From: Exiguobacterium aestuarii
Lineage (GTDB): Bacteria > Bacillota > Bacilli > Exiguobacteriales > Exiguobacteriaceae
Direction: 5' to 3'
DNA length: 64,000 bases
NCBI RefSeq assembly: GCF_020171655.1
Contig: NZ_JAIVAC010000003.1
Coordinates: 62,001-126,000, forward strand
The translations under genes were made by a program, and so were the position numbers. Numbering within the stretch: the first letter of the stretch is position 1; each line of letters opens with the position of its first letter. This document shows, piece by piece, positions 16,198-25,566 of this stretch. Under the pieces are notes generated by a model. It ran no database searches. It worked only from the letters and a program-made list of their open reading frames with translations, and was not told the DNA's origin.

Positions 16198-17882
16198 TAC
16201 CAGAGTACCCAACCACGCGCTCCTGGAGGCGCACTCTCAATCAAGTGCCAGATTGGAACCGTGTATGCAAATGCGATCAAGACGAACGTTACCGTAATCC
16301 ACAATTTCCAGTTTTCGAAATAGCGCGGTGTATCCATCGCCGCCTCTTCTGTCTCAGCGAGCGGGAATTCCTCTTCGCCTTTTGGAGCGAGGAATGACAA
16401 GTTGAACATCGAGTAGACGAAGATCAGAACCGAGATGAATAAAATCGTTCCTCCGATCGCCATCATGACGTGGTACGGAATCCATTCACGCGTCAACGCA
16501 TCCGAGAAGTAAGTTGCTGGACCCGTACGACGTGGGTTACCATTCAATCCTGAAATGTGCATCGCATATGACATGATGGCCATACCGAACGCCCACGTCC
16601 CTGCTTGAATCAATCCAAGCTTGTTCATCGCCTTCGTCAACGTGCGACCACGAAGTACTGGTACGAGCCAGTATGCCGTTCCGAAGAACGTCAAGGCGAC
16701 AGCCGTCCCGACTGTAATATGGAAGTGACCTGTGACCCAAAGTGTATTGTGGACCATCGCGTTCAATTGGTGAGACGCGTTGATGATTCCACCTGCACCG
16801 GCTGGAATGAAGAATAACATTCCGACGAATGGTGCAAGGAAACGAACATCGCCATACGGCATTTTCTTCACCCATCCGAACAATCCTTTCGCACCGAGCG
16901 CACGTCCACGAAGTTCGAACGTCGCAAAGAGCGAGAATGCTGTCATGAACGATGGGATGACGACCAAGAACGTCAAGATAACTTGAACGAACTTCCAGAA
17001 CGGTTCAATCCCCGGTTCTGTCAACTGATGGTGGAAGCCGACCGGGAATGAGAAGAGCAAGAACAACAAGAACGCCATCCGTGCCAACGCATCCGAGAAG
17101 ATCTTCCCACCGATGACTTTCGGCACGACTGTGTACCATACAATATATGCCGGCATGAGCCAGAAATAAACGAGCGGGTGACCGAAGTACCAGAACAAGG
17201 TACGAGATAACTCAATTCCGACTGTATCTGTCCATCCTAACGAGAGAGGAAGGAGTTGGAACAGAATCGTTGCTGCGACACCGAGTGTCGCAATGTCCCA
17301 AAGAAGCATCGTCATGATACTCATATAAGCCGGGAGCGGCGGATGAACACCAGGATTGTCACGTTTGTAGTCCGCATACATACGGAACATCGCGAATGAC
17401 GACAACCACGTTCCGACTACGAATAGGACGAGTCCGACATAGAAGAGCGGATCTGCCATGAGCGGTGCATAGAACGTATACAATACTGTCCCTTTGTTGG
17501 CCAAGATCATGACCGTTACCATGACGGCACCGATAATCATCGTCCAAAAACCGAGCCAAGCGACACGTGTCGGGAATGATTCAAAACGACCGAACGACTT
17601 CGCAAGCAACGCATATAAGAGACCGATGATGAACATCGTCGTGAAGACGATCCCGAGCATAATACCGTGAGCCGTTAGTAATTGATAATATCCAAAGATT
17701 TCAGGAATGACTCCGGTCCGAATTAGCGTCTGTGTCAAACCGGCCAACGCACCGATCAAGACGGCGAGAATTGATACGAGAACGTGACCGTACGCAAGAC
17801 GCGCCTCTTTCGCTCCGATACTTGGAACAGGAACCCCTCGCTCCATCTCCCATTGTTTCAGTTTAGATGATACGTCGTTCAT
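16197..17882 (-). CDS. cbaA: ba3-type cytochrome oxidase subunit I
   Basis: A 561-residue heme-copper oxidase subunit I of the B (ba3) family, which reduces oxygen at the heme-copper centre. His72 (LLTAHGIMLG) is a low-spin heme ligand, FGHPLVYFW gives the Cu-B His-Tyr region (Leu where A-type oxidases have Glu), and the HH pair in FPVGFHHQL gives further Cu-B ligands. About 13 membrane helices. It directly follows subunit II. B-type oxidases have high oxygen affinity and suit low oxygen. Confidence 0.93.
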   Translation of the reverse strand: MNDVSSKLKQWEMERGVPVPSIGAKEARLAYGHVLVSILAVLIGALAGLTQTLIRTGVIPEIFGYYQLLTAHGIMLGIVFTTMFIIGLLYALLAKSFGRFESFPTRVAWLGFWTMIIGAVMVTVMILANKGTVLYTFYAPLMADPLFYVGLVLFVVGTWLSSFAMFRMYADYKRDNPGVHPPLPAYMSIMTMLLWDIATLGVAATILFQLLPLSLGWTDTVGIELSRTLFWYFGHPLVYFWLMPAYIVWYTVVPKVIGGKIFSDALARMAFLLFLLFSFPVGFHHQLTEPGIEPFWKFVQVILTFLVVIPSFMTAFSLFATFELRGRALGAKGLFGWVKKMPYGDVRFLAPFVGMLFFIPAGAGGIINASHQLNAMVHNTLWVTGHFHITVGTAVALTFFGTAYWLVPVLRGRTLTKAMNKLGLIQAGTWAFGMAIMSYAMHISGLNGNPRRTGPATYFSDALTREWIPYHVMMAIGGTILFISVLIFVYSMFNLSFLAPKGEEEFPLAETEEAAMDTPRYFENWKLWITVTFVLIAFAYTVPIWHLIESAPPGARGWVLW

Positions 17883-18353
17883 TTACTCCACCACCTTGAT
17901 TTTAGTCGACATCATGTGATGCCCTGTCCCACAATATTCGTTACAAAGAATCAAAAATTCGCCAGCTTCCTCGAACGTGTACGTCAATGAGTTAATATGT
18001 CCAGGGACAACCATCATGTTGACCGGAGTACCTGTCAACTGGAATCCGTGGACAACGTCAGGTGACGTCACAAGGAATGTTACTTTTGCGCCTTTTGGAA
18101 TTTCAACATTCCCTGGTGTGAACGTAAACGCTTGTGCGATCATGACGAGTTCGTATTCATTCTCACCAATTTGATGAAGTCCTGGTTTGTCGAATGGAGC
18201 CGTCTGATTTACTTTGGCCGGGTCAATCAAATCCGCATCCGATGCTGGCTGGTTCCCTGCCGCGAATGCCGATACCCCGAGAACAGTCAAGAAGACCGCG
18301 AGTAGGATAATACCAAATGTAAGCCAATACTTTTCTAGTTTATGAATATGCAC
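17883..18353 (-). CDS. cbaB: ba3-type cytochrome oxidase subunit II
   Basis: A 156-residue subunit with a single N-terminal helix (LTFGIILLAVFLTVLGVSAF) and an extracytoplasmic cupredoxin domain. The dinuclear Cu-A ligands are in VVHGFQ and CNEYCGTGHHMM. It takes electrons from cytochrome c and passes them to subunit I. The short single-helix form is typical of B-type oxidases. The start is GTG, eight bases after GGAGGAGG. It ends one base before subunit I. Confidence 0.93.
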   Translation of the reverse strand: MHIHKLEKYWLTFGIILLAVFLTVLGVSAFAAGNQPASDADLIDPAKVNQTAPFDKPGLHQIGENEYELVMIAQAFTFTPGNVEIPKGAKVTFLVTSPDVVHGFQLTGTPVNMMVVPGHINSLTYTFEEAGEFLILCNEYCGTGHHMMSTKIKVVE

Positions 18354-18377
18354 GATGAGACCCTCCTCCCTACATGT

Positions 18378-18533
18378 TTATCGTGTGACGAATAAGTAAA
18401 AGACTGATGACCACATGGCGATGATGACACCTGCAACGATCATGACCGATGTAAACGTTCCTTTTAGGTTCGGTTCTTGCCCATCTTTATGTTCCACGTG
18501 TAAGACCCCTTTCGGTTGTTTTTCCACTTTCAT
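18378..18533 (-). CDS. Small ba3 oxidase subunit (subunit IIa-like), 51 aa
   Basis: A 51-residue ORF 24 bases upstream of subunit II. It reads MKVEKQPKGVLHVEHKDGQE, then a linker, then one membrane helix (SVMIVAGVIIAMWSSVFYLF). In B-type oxidases such as that of Thermus, a small single-helix subunit IIa packs against subunits I and II, and the gene order here fits. No Shine-Dalgarno is visible and the predicted start of transcription is only about 14 bases before the ATG, so it may be read from a near-leaderless message. Confidence 0.75.
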   Translation of the reverse strand: MKVEKQPKGVLHVEHKDGQEPNLKGTFTSVMIVAGVIIAMWSSVFYLFVTR

Positions 18534-18553
18534 TGTATGCAATCGTCTAGGGG

Positions 18554-18575
18554 ATAATATGTGATATTTATCACT
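18554..18575 (-). promoter_or_regulatory. Oxidase promoter -10 with adjoining Fnr-type box
   Basis: The box TGTGATATTTATCACT (18560-18575) fits TGTGA-N6-TCACA at 9 of 10 bases and contains a perfect GTGATATTTATCAC palindrome. The -10 TATTAT (complement of 18554-18559) abuts it. The box is centred near -20, which implies repression rather than activation when Fnr is active. Confidence 0.65.
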
Positions 18576-18646
18576 CCAAAAGTGACAATCACATCAAATT
18601 TGCGTAGTTTCAACACACAAAATTCACATTTTGATAAAAGTAGGCC

Positions 18647-18677
18647 ACAAAAAAACCGCCTTCACATGAGGCGGTTC
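18647..18677 (-). terminator. Terminator after fnr
   Basis: ACCGCCT pairs with AGGCGGT over a seven-base loop and is followed by seven T on the minus strand. Confidence 0.85.
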
Positions 18678-19386
18678 ATAAACGACATATTCCTGCAGGA
18701 CAACCCTCGCAGTGACAAAGCTCTTTCAAAAAATCAACATCATGAATGACAATCGATTTGGCTGTCGTGCTGATGACTCCTTCTTTTCGCCATTGACTGA
18801 TCAATCGATTCACCGTCTCGCGTGGCGCTCCAATCAACTGCCCGAGTTCTCCATCTGACGGATGACGAGGAATGACGATTGTCCCCTCTTCCTCCACCCC
18901 ATGCATGGCTGCCATACGGAGTAGTGTCGAAGCCAAAGCGCCTGGTTTGCCGTATAGCAATAAGTCGCGTACTTTCATCTCTGAATGTTTGCGCATCATC
19001 GATGTCCATCGTAAAATTTCTCCGGCAAAGCGGATGTCACGTTGCATGAGCGATTCCAACTCGCGTTTTGAAATGGTCCCGATCGTACTTTCCTCAGTCG
19101 TCTCAATGCTATACGAGCTGGGGAAAGTTTCGACAATGTCAAACTCACCAAAGAAATCATCCGAACCATACATGAACATGACGAGTGGATTTCCCTTTTT
19201 TGTGATTTTTGTGAATTTGACAGAACCACTCTTCAAGTAAAAGAACTTATCACACTTCTCACCTTCCCAACATACGATACTCGCTTTCGGATGATGTTGA
19301 ATCGTCATCATTTCCAGTAGCAATTGTTTCGTTTCATCTGAGAATACAAAACTGTTCGGTTGGGTCGTTCCACATTGCATTGACAT
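18676..19386 (-). CDS. fnr: Anaerobic regulator Fnr (B. subtilis type)
   Basis: A 236-residue Crp/Fnr-family regulator: cyclic-nucleotide-like beta-roll, dimer helix, and a helix-turn-helix with GAPRETVNRLISQWRKEGVI. The C-terminus ends CHCEGCPAGIC, whose C-x2-C-x4-C spacing is that of the [4Fe-4S] ligands in B. subtilis Fnr, unlike the N-terminal cysteines of E. coli FNR. It should therefore sense oxygen through its cluster. An upstream in-frame ATG 13 codons earlier lacks a ribosome site; GGAGGGAG precedes MSMQCG. Likely targets in this window are the boxes at 18560 and 10042. Confidence 0.9.
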   Translation of the reverse strand: MSMQCGTTQPNSFVFSDETKQLLLEMMTIQHHPKASIVCWEGEKCDKFFYLKSGSVKFTKITKKGNPLVMFMYGSDDFFGEFDIVETFPSSYSIETTEESTIGTISKRELESLMQRDIRFAGEILRWTSMMRKHSEMKVRDLLLYGKPGALASTLLRMAAMHGVEEEGTIVIPRHPSDGELGQLIGAPRETVNRLISQWRKEGVISTTAKSIVIHDVDFLKELCHCEGCPAGICRL

Positions 19387-19494
19387 AGGTCGGTGCTCCC
19401 TCCACGTTTCATTCGTACGTTCCAATTATGACTTTATTATACAGGAGTGTGACAGGGAGTATCAGAAAAGTATGTGACATTTCAAACAATCTTT

Positions 19495-19537
19495 TTCAAA
19501 AAAAGAGAGACCCGGCATTTGTACCGAGTCTCTATAG
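19495..19537 (-). terminator. Terminator after aldehyde dehydrogenase gene
   Basis: AGAGACTCGG pairs with CCGGGTCTCT across TACAAATG, followed by CTTTTTTG on the minus strand. Confidence 0.82.
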
Positions 19538-19539
19538 CT

Positions 19540-20925
19540 TTATCGTTGAATCAATCGAATCAATTGTTCAGCCGGTTTGAAGTTCGGATACCGAACTGGT
19601 AAATCAAATTTTGTCGTGTTTTTCAAAATAGACTTCGCGTGACTAAACGTCTCAAAGCTCGTACGTCCGTGATAGGCCCCCATACCGCTCTCGCCTACTC
19701 CACCAAACGGTAAATTCGGGTTCGTCAAATGCATGATGACATCATTCACACACCCTCCTCCAAAGGAGAGGTGTTTCATGATCGTTCTTTCCACATCTTT
19801 CGATTCCGTAAAGAGATAGAGCGCAAGTGGATGCGGTCGGTCAGAGATGAACTCAATCACTTCATCTAGCTGACGATACGGAATGACCGGTAAAATCGGG
19901 CCAAAAATCTCATCTTTCATCACATCGGCATCTTCTTCGAGATTCGTCATGACGGTTGGCGCGATTTTTAGCTCATCCCGGTTCGTTTCCCCACCAAAAG
20001 CAAGTTCACCTTCTGTCAAATAGTGAGACAAACGGTCGAAATGCGATTCGTTGACGATACGAGTGTATCGTTTCGTACCGACACCGTTCCCGAACATCGC
20101 AAACGCCTCTTGTTTGATTGCCTCTAAAAATGCTTCTTGCTGCGATTCATGCACGAGCACATAGTCTGGCGCGACACACGTTTGTCCGGCGTTCATCCAT
20201 TTCCCCCACGCGACACGTTTTGCTGCGATAGAGACATTCGCATCTCCGTGAACGATTACAGGTGATTTCCCTCCGAGTTCGAGTGTGACGGGTGTTAAAT
20301 GTTCTGCTGCCGCCTTATTTACGATTCGACCGACTTGCGTCGAACCCGTAAAGAAAATGTAGTCCCATTTTTGATTCAAGAGCTCTTGGGCTGTGTCTTT
20401 ATCCCCCTCGACACTGGCTATATATCGATCGGTGAAAGCACGTTCTAGCACTTGTGTCAGGACACGCGCGACGTTCGGTGTCAGTTCTGAAGGTTTGACG
20501 ACCGCTGTGTTTCCCGCGGCAATGGCACCAATGAGTGGCGCGACCGCTAGTTGGAACGGATAATTCCACGGAGCGATGATCAATACCGTACCGTATGGCT
20601 CATATTGAATTTCACTCTTCATTCCAAGATGGATGGCAGTTCCACGCACACGCTTCGGACGCATCCATCGTTTTAATTCACGTGTCGTCCGAGAAATCTC
20701 GTCATAAATGAATCCGATTTCTGTCGTATATGCGTCCATCTCCGATTTGTTCAAGTCCTCTTTAAGCGCTTCTAGCAAGTCCGCTTCATGATGCTTGATC
20801 GATTCCTTTAAAAACGTCAGCATACTTAAACGGAATGCCATTGATTTCGTCGCCTGTGTTTTAAAGAAACGACGTTGTTTTTGGACAAGCTCGTCAATCG
20901 TCAATTGTTCAATCGGTGCCAGCAT
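19540..20925 (-). CDS. Aldehyde dehydrogenase, class 3-like
   Basis: A 461-residue NAD(P)-dependent enzyme that oxidises aldehydes to acids. The catalytic pair is Glu216 (LELGGK) and Cys250 (NAGQTCVAPDY); cofactor-binding motifs are APWNYPF and FFTGSTQVG. The length and the NAGQTC variant match the membrane-linked fatty-aldehyde/class 3 group that includes B. subtilis YwdH. The C-terminus is somewhat hydrophobic but has no clear membrane helix. It is a single-gene unit with palindromes upstream that may bind a repressor. Confidence 0.92.
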   Translation of the reverse strand: MLAPIEQLTIDELVQKQRRFFKTQATKSMAFRLSMLTFLKESIKHHEADLLEALKEDLNKSEMDAYTTEIGFIYDEISRTTRELKRWMRPKRVRGTAIHLGMKSEIQYEPYGTVLIIAPWNYPFQLAVAPLIGAIAAGNTAVVKPSELTPNVARVLTQVLERAFTDRYIASVEGDKDTAQELLNQKWDYIFFTGSTQVGRIVNKAAAEHLTPVTLELGGKSPVIVHGDANVSIAAKRVAWGKWMNAGQTCVAPDYVLVHESQQEAFLEAIKQEAFAMFGNGVGTKRYTRIVNESHFDRLSHYLTEGELAFGGETNRDELKIAPTVMTNLEEDADVMKDEIFGPILPVIPYRQLDEVIEFISDRPHPLALYLFTESKDVERTIMKHLSFGGGCVNDVIMHLTNPNLPFGGVGESGMGAYHGRTSFETFSHAKSILKNTTKFDLPVRYPNFKPAEQLIRLIQR

Positions 20926-21025
20926 GAACTTTCCTCCTTATGATTCATCACATTGATTTCATTTTATCATCGAGTGAAAAACGAATCTAAAATAACGCTT
21001 TCATCGGTGTAAGTTAACTAAACGT

Positions 21026-21065
21026 TTAAATGTTTAAACATTTAATCATAGAGTAATACATTACT
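21026..21065. promoter_or_regulatory. Two palindromes upstream of aldehyde dehydrogenase gene
   Basis: TTAAATGTTTAAACATTTAA (21026-21045) is a perfect 20-bp palindrome. A second, AGTAAT-AC-ATTACT, lies at 21052-21065. They are 100-140 bases before the gene start. The binding protein is not known. Confidence 0.5.
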
Positions 21066-21074
21066 TCTATCGTG

Positions 21075-22220
21075 TCAAAATATCCGTCTTCCCTTTACCA
21101 CACTGACAAGAAAGAGAAGGCTCGCCCCCCATAAAATCAAACCAGTCAGCGTGAACTGCTCTACGACTGAAAGTGGCAGAGCGCTTAAAAAAGAAGATCC
21201 CGCTACCGTCCCAAGAGAGAAGAAGGCATAGAACGCTCCATATGCTTTCCCTCGATTTTGAGGAGAAGTAGATTGAATCAACAGTGTGTTGATGGCCGGG
21301 AAAAGAATCGCAAACCCGACACCATATAAGGCAAGTACCCCATAAAGGCTAGTTTGTATACCCGCCTGTCCAATTAACATCTGGCACGTTCCAATAATCG
21401 CCACCCCAAGTGCGGTCAATTTTGTCGGTGAAAATCGATCGAACAATCGGTTCGTCGGTAGTAAAAAGAATAGAACGGCGACCACGCCGAACATACTGAG
21501 CAATGTCCCGCTCAATCGTGAATCATATCCAAGCTCCTGCACATGGACCGGTAATAAAAACGCAAGTGCCCCCTGGGAAAACATGAGGAAGAATGCCCCC
21601 CAGTAGGCTCGAATCACTTTCGGGTCTGGTTTTATCGGTGCTGTATGGGTATCTTTCTTCGAATCCGCCGTTTGACTCCGTCGCATCGTTACGATTGTCA
21701 CGAACAGAATCACCCAGCCGAATAAAGAAACAAATAAAAAGACGGTCGGTGGTGATGTGATACTGGCGACAATTCCACTGAACGCAGGACCGATGATGGC
21801 CGCCAATCCGACGAAACTACCGGTGATGGCGACTTTCTTCCCTTGACGATTCATTGCGGTGATGTTCGCAGACAACGTAAAAGCAGCCGGGACGATGAGT
21901 CCAGCCATAAAGCCGTGGACACATCGGACAATCAGTAATATGGATGGTGAGTCGACGAATTGATAAGCGAGTAAACTTAAGCTCGTCAGGAACAAACCGA
22001 GAACCAATACGCGATATGGACCTTTCTTGTCAGTCCATATACCGGACAGCACATTTCCAAATGTGTTCGTCAACGAATAAATTGCGATGGAAAAACCAGC
22101 GATAAACGAAGATGCCCCAACGGACAACGCAAACGTGCTCATGATTGGGAGTTGGGCGAACAGATCAAAAAAAGCAAAAAATACAATTGCATATAATATA
22201 AAACGTGATGGAGTTTTCAT
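21075..22220 (-). CDS. MFS transporter, 12-helix drug-efflux-like
   Basis: A 381-residue major facilitator with about 12 membrane helices. Between helices 2 and 3 is the conserved SGIWTDKKGPYRVLVLG (motif A, G-x3-D-x2-G), and a central cytoplasmic loop (RRSQTADSKKDTHTAPIKPD) divides the halves. This is the scheme of single-component drug or sugar efflux pumps; the substrate is unknown. AAAGAGG precedes the ATG. It is separated from deoD by a terminator, so it is transcribed alone or into the palindrome region. Confidence 0.85.
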   Translation of the reverse strand: MKTPSRFILYAIVFFAFFDLFAQLPIMSTFALSVGASSFIAGFSIAIYSLTNTFGNVLSGIWTDKKGPYRVLVLGLFLTSLSLLAYQFVDSPSILLIVRCVHGFMAGLIVPAAFTLSANITAMNRQGKKVAITGSFVGLAAIIGPAFSGIVASITSPPTVFLFVSLFGWVILFVTIVTMRRSQTADSKKDTHTAPIKPDPKVIRAYWGAFFLMFSQGALAFLLPVHVQELGYDSRLSGTLLSMFGVVAVLFFLLPTNRLFDRFSPTKLTALGVAIIGTCQMLIGQAGIQTSLYGVLALYGVGFAILFPAINTLLIQSTSPQNRGKAYGAFYAFFSLGTVAGSSFLSALPLSVVEQFTLTGLILWGASLLFLVSVVKGRRIF

Positions 22221-22303
22221 TAGACGTTTCCTCTTTCTCGGTATCTTATCCTTAGTCTAGCTGGAGCTCCAACCGTTTCATAGGGATGAATGGGTTTGGA
22301 CAC

Positions 22304-22338
22304 AAAAAATCCCTACAGCCAAAGACTGTAGGGAAAAC
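22304..22338 (-). terminator. Terminator after deoD
   Basis: TCCCTACAG pairs with CTGTAGGGA and is followed by TTTTTTG on the minus strand. Confidence 0.87.
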
Positions 22339-22341
22339 TGT

Positions 22342-23055
22342 TTAGTTCGTCACTTCAACCGCTGTATCGAGAGCGACACGAATCATTTCATCAAACGTCG
22401 TCTGACGCTCTTCTGAAGTCGTCTCTTCACCTGTCAACAAGTGGTCAGAGATCGTGAGGATTGTCAACGCGTTTACTTTATGTTTCGCCGCAAGCGTGTA
22501 AAGACCCGCTGCTTCCATCTCGATTGCGAGGCAACCGAAGTCTGCCCACTTCTTGAAGTGGTGGAAGTCATCTTGATAGAATTGGTCTGCTGTGAAGATT
22601 TGTCCCACTTTGACCGGAATTCCGGCTTTCTCTGCATTCATATATGCACGATGTAGGAGGTCGAACGTCGCTGTTGGTGCATAGTCCATTCCGTTGAAGC
22701 GGACACGGTTTTGACCCATCTCACTTGATGCGCTCATGGCGATGACGACATCACGCACTTTGACGTCTTCTTGAATTCCGCCGGCAGTTCCGACACGGAT
22801 CAAGTTTTTTGCACCGTACGACATGATGAGTTCATTCACGTAAATCGACATCGAAGGCACACCCATCCCCGTTCCTTGGACCGAGATGCGTTTTCCTTTG
22901 TACGTACCTGTGAAGCCGTACATACCACGAACTTCATTATATAATTCAACGTCTTCTAAAAACGTCTCCGCGATATACTTGGCGCGAAGCGGATCCCCTG
23001 GAAGTAATACCGTTTCTGCAATTTGTCCTTCTTGAGCTCCAATGTGTACACTCAT
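22342..23055 (-). CDS. deoD: Purine nucleoside phosphorylase DeoD
   Basis: A 237-residue hexameric-type phosphorylase that cleaves purine (deoxy)nucleosides with phosphate to base and ribose-1-phosphate. Phosphate-binding [23 protein letters not shown] and RVGTAGG, and the base-binding SDHLLTGEE with its catalytic Asp, are all present. AAAGGAGG is correctly placed. It lies 15 bases after a YesN-type response regulator gene and shares its transcript, which is not the usual deo context. Confidence 0.95.
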   Translation of the reverse strand: MSVHIGAQEGQIAETVLLPGDPLRAKYIAETFLEDVELYNEVRGMYGFTGTYKGKRISVQGTGMGVPSMSIYVNELIMSYGAKNLIRVGTAGGIQEDVKVRDVVIAMSASSEMGQNRVRFNGMDYAPTATFDLLHRAYMNAEKAGIPVKVGQIFTADQFYQDDFHHFKKWADFGCLAIEMEAAGLYTLAAKHKVNALTILTISDHLLTGEETTSEERQTTFDEMIRVALDTAVEVTN

Positions 23056-23070
23056 GTTTGAATTCCTCCT

Positions 23071-23781
23071 TTAAGCTTGTCGTTGAACCTTTTCCCGAAA
23101 TTCGTTCGGAGTAACACCGACTTGTTTTTTAAAGACCTTCCGGAAATACTTATCGTCCGAAAAGCCGACTGCTTGGGCGACTTCATAGATACGCTGTCTA
23201 CTCGTCTCTAACAGGCGCTTCGCTTCGTTCATCCGAATCGTCAATACGTATTCAGACAAATTCACGCCATATTGTTGTTTAAAACGTCGCGAGATGTACT
23301 CTCGACTTAAGTAAAATCGTTCGCTCATCCCTTGCAAACTCAGTTCTTCCGAAAAATGCTGTTCAATGAACGTTCCAATCTGAGAAATCGGGTCTTCACT
23401 CGATCGATCCACCACGTCCCCTAACGCGCGTGCCAACGTATCATTCAATACATCCGGGTCGATCGGTTTTAACAAATAATCAAAGCTCCCATACTGGATG
23501 GCCCGTCGCATATACGAATATTCATCGTATCCTGTCAGCACAACAAGCTTAGAAAATGAAGCATGGTCGTGTACCCACTCCATCAGCTCGATCCCATCAC
23601 AATGGGGCATTTGAATATCGGATAAGATGAGCGCTGGACGTTCTTGTTCGATGAGCGCCTGTGCTTCACGCCCATCTGTTGCTTCAAGAACCGTCGTCAC
23701 ACCGAACCGTTCCCATTCACCGAGTAATTTCACCGCTTCCCTTACCGGAGATTCATCATCTACAATCAACACTTTCGTCAT
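23071..23781 (-). CDS. AraC-type response regulator, YesN-like
   Basis: A 236-residue regulator with an N-terminal receiver (acidic DDE near residue 8-10, phosphoacceptor in LILSDIQMPHCDG near Asp55) and a C-terminal AraC double helix-turn-helix ending GFSDDKYFRKVFKKQVGVTPNEF. Such regulators usually activate nearby or unlinked sugar ABC transporter genes. It overlaps the kinase gene by four bases. The 26-bp block repeated before the ABC genes at 34366 and 37704 is a reasonable candidate binding site, not shown. Confidence 0.9.
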   Translation of the reverse strand: MTKVLIVDDESPVREAVKLLGEWERFGVTTVLEATDGREAQALIEQERPALILSDIQMPHCDGIELMEWVHDHASFSKLVVLTGYDEYSYMRRAIQYGSFDYLLKPIDPDVLNDTLARALGDVVDRSSEDPISQIGTFIEQHFSEELSLQGMSERFYLSREYISRRFKQQYGVNLSEYVLTIRMNEAKRLLETSRQRIYEVAQAVGFSDDKYFRKVFKKQVGVTPNEFREKVQRQA

Positions 23782-25529
23782 GACGCCACCCCCTCAGAAG
23801 AAGCCGGGAAACGCATCATAATTCGAAAACCGCCTGTTTCAGGTGTAGCCAACATAAATTCTGCCTCCCGATTATAGTTTAACATGAGTCGATCGCGAAT
23901 GTTTCGTAATCCTGTGCCTTCCGTGTCATAAAATGTCGAATCACTTTGTTCAATCCGTGACATGACTCGTTCCCATTCCTCGGTCGTCAGCGAACGACCA
24001 CTGTTCTCACAACGAATCACGAGTGACGTGCCGTCCATCCAGGCCGTCACATCAAACCGATTCGCTAAAGCAGAGCCGTCCCGCTCGAACCCATGCTTGA
24101 AAAAGTTCTCTGCCAACGGCTGCAAAATCATTTTTGGAACAATCAGTTCATAGAGGTCTTCAGGAACTGAGACGGTCACTTGAAACTGATTTGGAAATCG
24201 TACGTCTTGAAGACGAATGTATGAGTTCAAATGCTCGATCTCTCGTTTCAATGTCACCATCGACTCTTCTGGATGCATCGTATACCGCATCATCGAAGAC
24301 AGTTGCGTGATCAATCGATAGACCGTCTTGCCATCTCCCTTCAATGCCAATGTTCCGATCGACTGTAACGTGTTAAATAAGAAATGTGGATTGGTTTGCG
24401 CCTGAAGTGTACGAAGCTCGTTCGTCCGATTCTCTAAAGCGAGCTTATACTCTCGTTGAATCAAATCATCGATCCGTTCAATCATTCGCTTGAACTGTCT
24501 TCCGAGTACGCCGAACTCATCATTTCCGAGGGAATCAAATGAGACGGTCATGTCCCCTTGCTCGATTCGCCAAATGTTCGAGGTCAACGTCTTGATCGGT
24601 GTCGTCAATTTCATCGAAGCATAGGTCGCTCCGATCAGTGCCAAAATGAGCGAGACCATCCCGACAAGCAAGATGATGAATGACGTTCGTGAAGCCGGTT
24701 CGGTCAGGAGTTCATCTGGAATCGATTTACCGACATAAAACTGCTGATGATCGAATTCGAATGTTTTCGTGATTTGATGATGTTTCCCATCGGTCGAGAT
24801 GGATCTTGGCTGAAATGAAGACGGAATTTCTCCCTCACCGAGATGGGCAAACACACGGTTGTCTTCACCGACGAACCATAAACTCTCATCCGGACTATTC
24901 TGTAAAGAAGCCAGCTGCCCGATGAATAGATTTTCAGGGATATCGAGCGAAAGAATAGCAAGTGGTTCATCCGTTTCAATCTTGTCGAGCCTGAAATGAA
25001 GCGTCACGACGTCTTCTTGTGTCATGATCGGTCCAAAATCATGATAAGCAACAAGTGGATGGGATGCTTCCAATAAGACACGACTTTTCGGATTATCCAA
25101 GAGCTGTTGTTGGACGACGCTCGGCTCTTTTTTCGATCGTGGTGACACTTTCATTTTATAAGCCGCAAACGAATCCATATCTTCGAGCATTAACAGCTGA
25201 ATTTGCGCCACGTCTTCTCGGGACAGATACATCGCGAGTAGCGCGCGCCGCACTTCAATCTCCGTTTCTCTTAACGAAAGTCCCGGTCCATATTCCAAAA
25301 TGTCTAACACGTCACGATCAGCGTATAAACTCGTTGGCAATCGACTCAAATCAGAGATATAGCGTTCCATCTGACGTGTCCCCCGCTCGAGCGACCATTC
25401 GGTCATCTCAAGACCACGTTCACGCTCCCGATCTTGCACGTACCAAAATGAAACAATCGTCGCTAATATGACCGGTACAATGATGGTCAACGCAATCATC
25501 CCCGTTAACTTTGTCCGTATGCTATTCAC
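23778..25529 (-). CDS. Sensor histidine kinase, YesM-like
   Basis: A 583-residue membrane kinase. Helix 1 (about 8-28) and helix 2 (about 275-297) enclose a large extracytoplasmic sensing domain; a HAMP region follows, then the His_kinase motif QTNPHFLFNTL with the phosphorylated His, and a degenerate ATPase domain ending TGLRNIRDRLMLNY. This is the YesM/LytS-type class that senses sugars or peptides, often with a binding protein. First gene of the operon with the regulator and deoD; a perfect cre palindrome lies 38 bases upstream. Confidence 0.9.
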   Translation of the reverse strand: MNSIRTKLTGMIALTIIVPVILATIVSFWYVQDRERERGLEMTEWSLERGTRQMERYISDLSRLPTSLYADRDVLDILEYGPGLSLRETEIEVRRALLAMYLSREDVAQIQLLMLEDMDSFAAYKMKVSPRSKKEPSVVQQQLLDNPKSRVLLEASHPLVAYHDFGPIMTQEDVVTLHFRLDKIETDEPLAILSLDIPENLFIGQLASLQNSPDESLWFVGEDNRVFAHLGEGEIPSSFQPRSISTDGKHHQITKTFEFDHQQFYVGKSIPDELLTEPASRTSFIILLVGMVSLILALIGATYASMKLTTPIKTLTSNIWRIEQGDMTVSFDSLGNDEFGVLGRQFKRMIERIDDLIQREYKLALENRTNELRTLQAQTNPHFLFNTLQSIGTLALKGDGKTVYRLITQLSSMMRYTMHPEESMVTLKREIEHLNSYIRLQDVRFPNQFQVTVSVPEDLYELIVPKMILQPLAENFFKHGFERDGSALANRFDVTAWMDGTSLVIRCENSGRSLTTEEWERVMSRIEQSDSTFYDTEGTGLRNIRDRLMLNYNREAEFMLATPETGGFRIMMRFPASSEGVAS

Positions 25530-25566
25530 CGATATCCCTCCTACCCAAACAGTATATCACGCTCTA

